From NCBI RefSeq assembly GCF_003967355.1, contig NZ_BIFH01000014.1, forward strand, positions 372,001 through 436,000: a stretch of 64,000 bases of DNA, given 5' to 3'. Positions 63,941 to 64,000 of this stretch are shown piece after piece (positions within the stretch are counted from its first letter, which is position 1; each line of letters begins with the position of its first letter). The notes beneath the pieces are model-generated. The model saw nothing but the letters and a program-made list of their open reading frames with translations. It was not told where the DNA came from and searched no databases. This stretch comes from Embleya hyalina (lineage in GTDB: Bacteria; Actinomycetota; Actinomycetes; Streptomycetales; Streptomycetaceae). A program made the translations under genes and the position numbers.

Positions 63941-64000
63941 CCGCGCCCGCCGTACTGCTGCGTGCCGAGGGCCTGACCCGGACCCATCGGCTGCCGCGTC
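63937..64000 (+). CDS. Second ATPase of the importer (DppF type), N-terminus only
   Basis: GTG 63937 overlaps the previous stop (GTGA). The 21 visible residues (VTAPAVLLRAEGLTRTHRLPR) look like the first beta strand of an ABC ATPase. The gene runs off the right edge. A DppF partner is expected at this place. Confidence 0.7.
   Translation, partial: MTAPAVLLRAEGLTRTHRLPR

Overview
The window is chromosomal DNA of very high G+C with the codon habits, GTG starts and gene families of a filamentous actinomycete. Streptomycetaceae (Streptomyces, Embleya or Kitasatospora type) fit best: the window has a dimodular catechol-siderophore NRPS with MbtH, IdeR/DmdR-type iron boxes, a SigB/SigF-class sigma factor, many TetR and GntR regulators, and a 'RRHVDLxRV..C' leader peptide typical of streptomycete sulfur operons. 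I saw no rRNA, tRNA, CRISPR array, insertion sequence or phage gene.

Layout. 1-4.9 kb holds the tail of a dehydrogenase, a composite 36/19-bp repeat array, a DUF2127 membrane protein, a thiolase plus SDR pair with two TetR genes, and an 88-bp tandem repeat that runs into the end of the second TetR gene. 5.6-14.6 kb is accessory: a PLD-like protein with decayed HKD motifs, two convergent overlapping GntR genes, an ArnT/PMT-type glycosyltransferase, a kinase relic, a coupled TetR/DUF5360 pair, a peroxiredoxin and a secreted S1 protease.

14.7-39.2 kb is a complete-looking catechol siderophore locus. It has a lipoprotein receptor, an enterochelin-type esterase, an MFS exporter, MbtH, a C-A-T-C-A-T-TE synthetase and, 8 kb further on, a fused FecCD permease and dhbA-C-E-B plus a free aryl carrier protein. 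Four iron boxes (one a perfect 19-bp palindrome) mark its promoters. The A2 pocket reads as threonine and A1 has acidic pocket residues that suggest a basic amino acid, so a trimeric DHB-(basic)-Thr lactone of the griseobactin/streptobactin type is likely. A SecA2-like ATPase, a sigma factor and an M20 amidohydrolase sit inside the locus. No FecE-type ATPase is present.

39.2-52 kb is mixed: two translationally coupled serine hydrolases, an Hsp15-like protein, an APC permease, an MFS pump with its TetR and matching operator pair, a HEAT-repeat-like protein, two more TetR genes with clear palindromic operators, an NlpC/P60-like secreted protein, a PPOX protein and a polysaccharide deacetylase.

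52-64 kb is a divergent sulfur locus and the most interesting part. metY-metX (then a rhodanese) runs leftward behind a Cys-containing leader peptide. Rightward, behind a second candidate leader peptide ending in Cys-Arg, lies one polypeptide joining a 2-oxoglutarate/Fe(II) (isopenicillin-N-synthase-like) oxygenase to a complete second O-acetylhomoserine sulfhydrylase. It is coupled to an alpha/beta hydrolase and followed by a peptide-type ABC importer whose second permease is fused to its ATPase. I infer an organosulfur scavenging system in which the oxygenase frees sulfur that the attached sulfhydrylase captures; this is untested.
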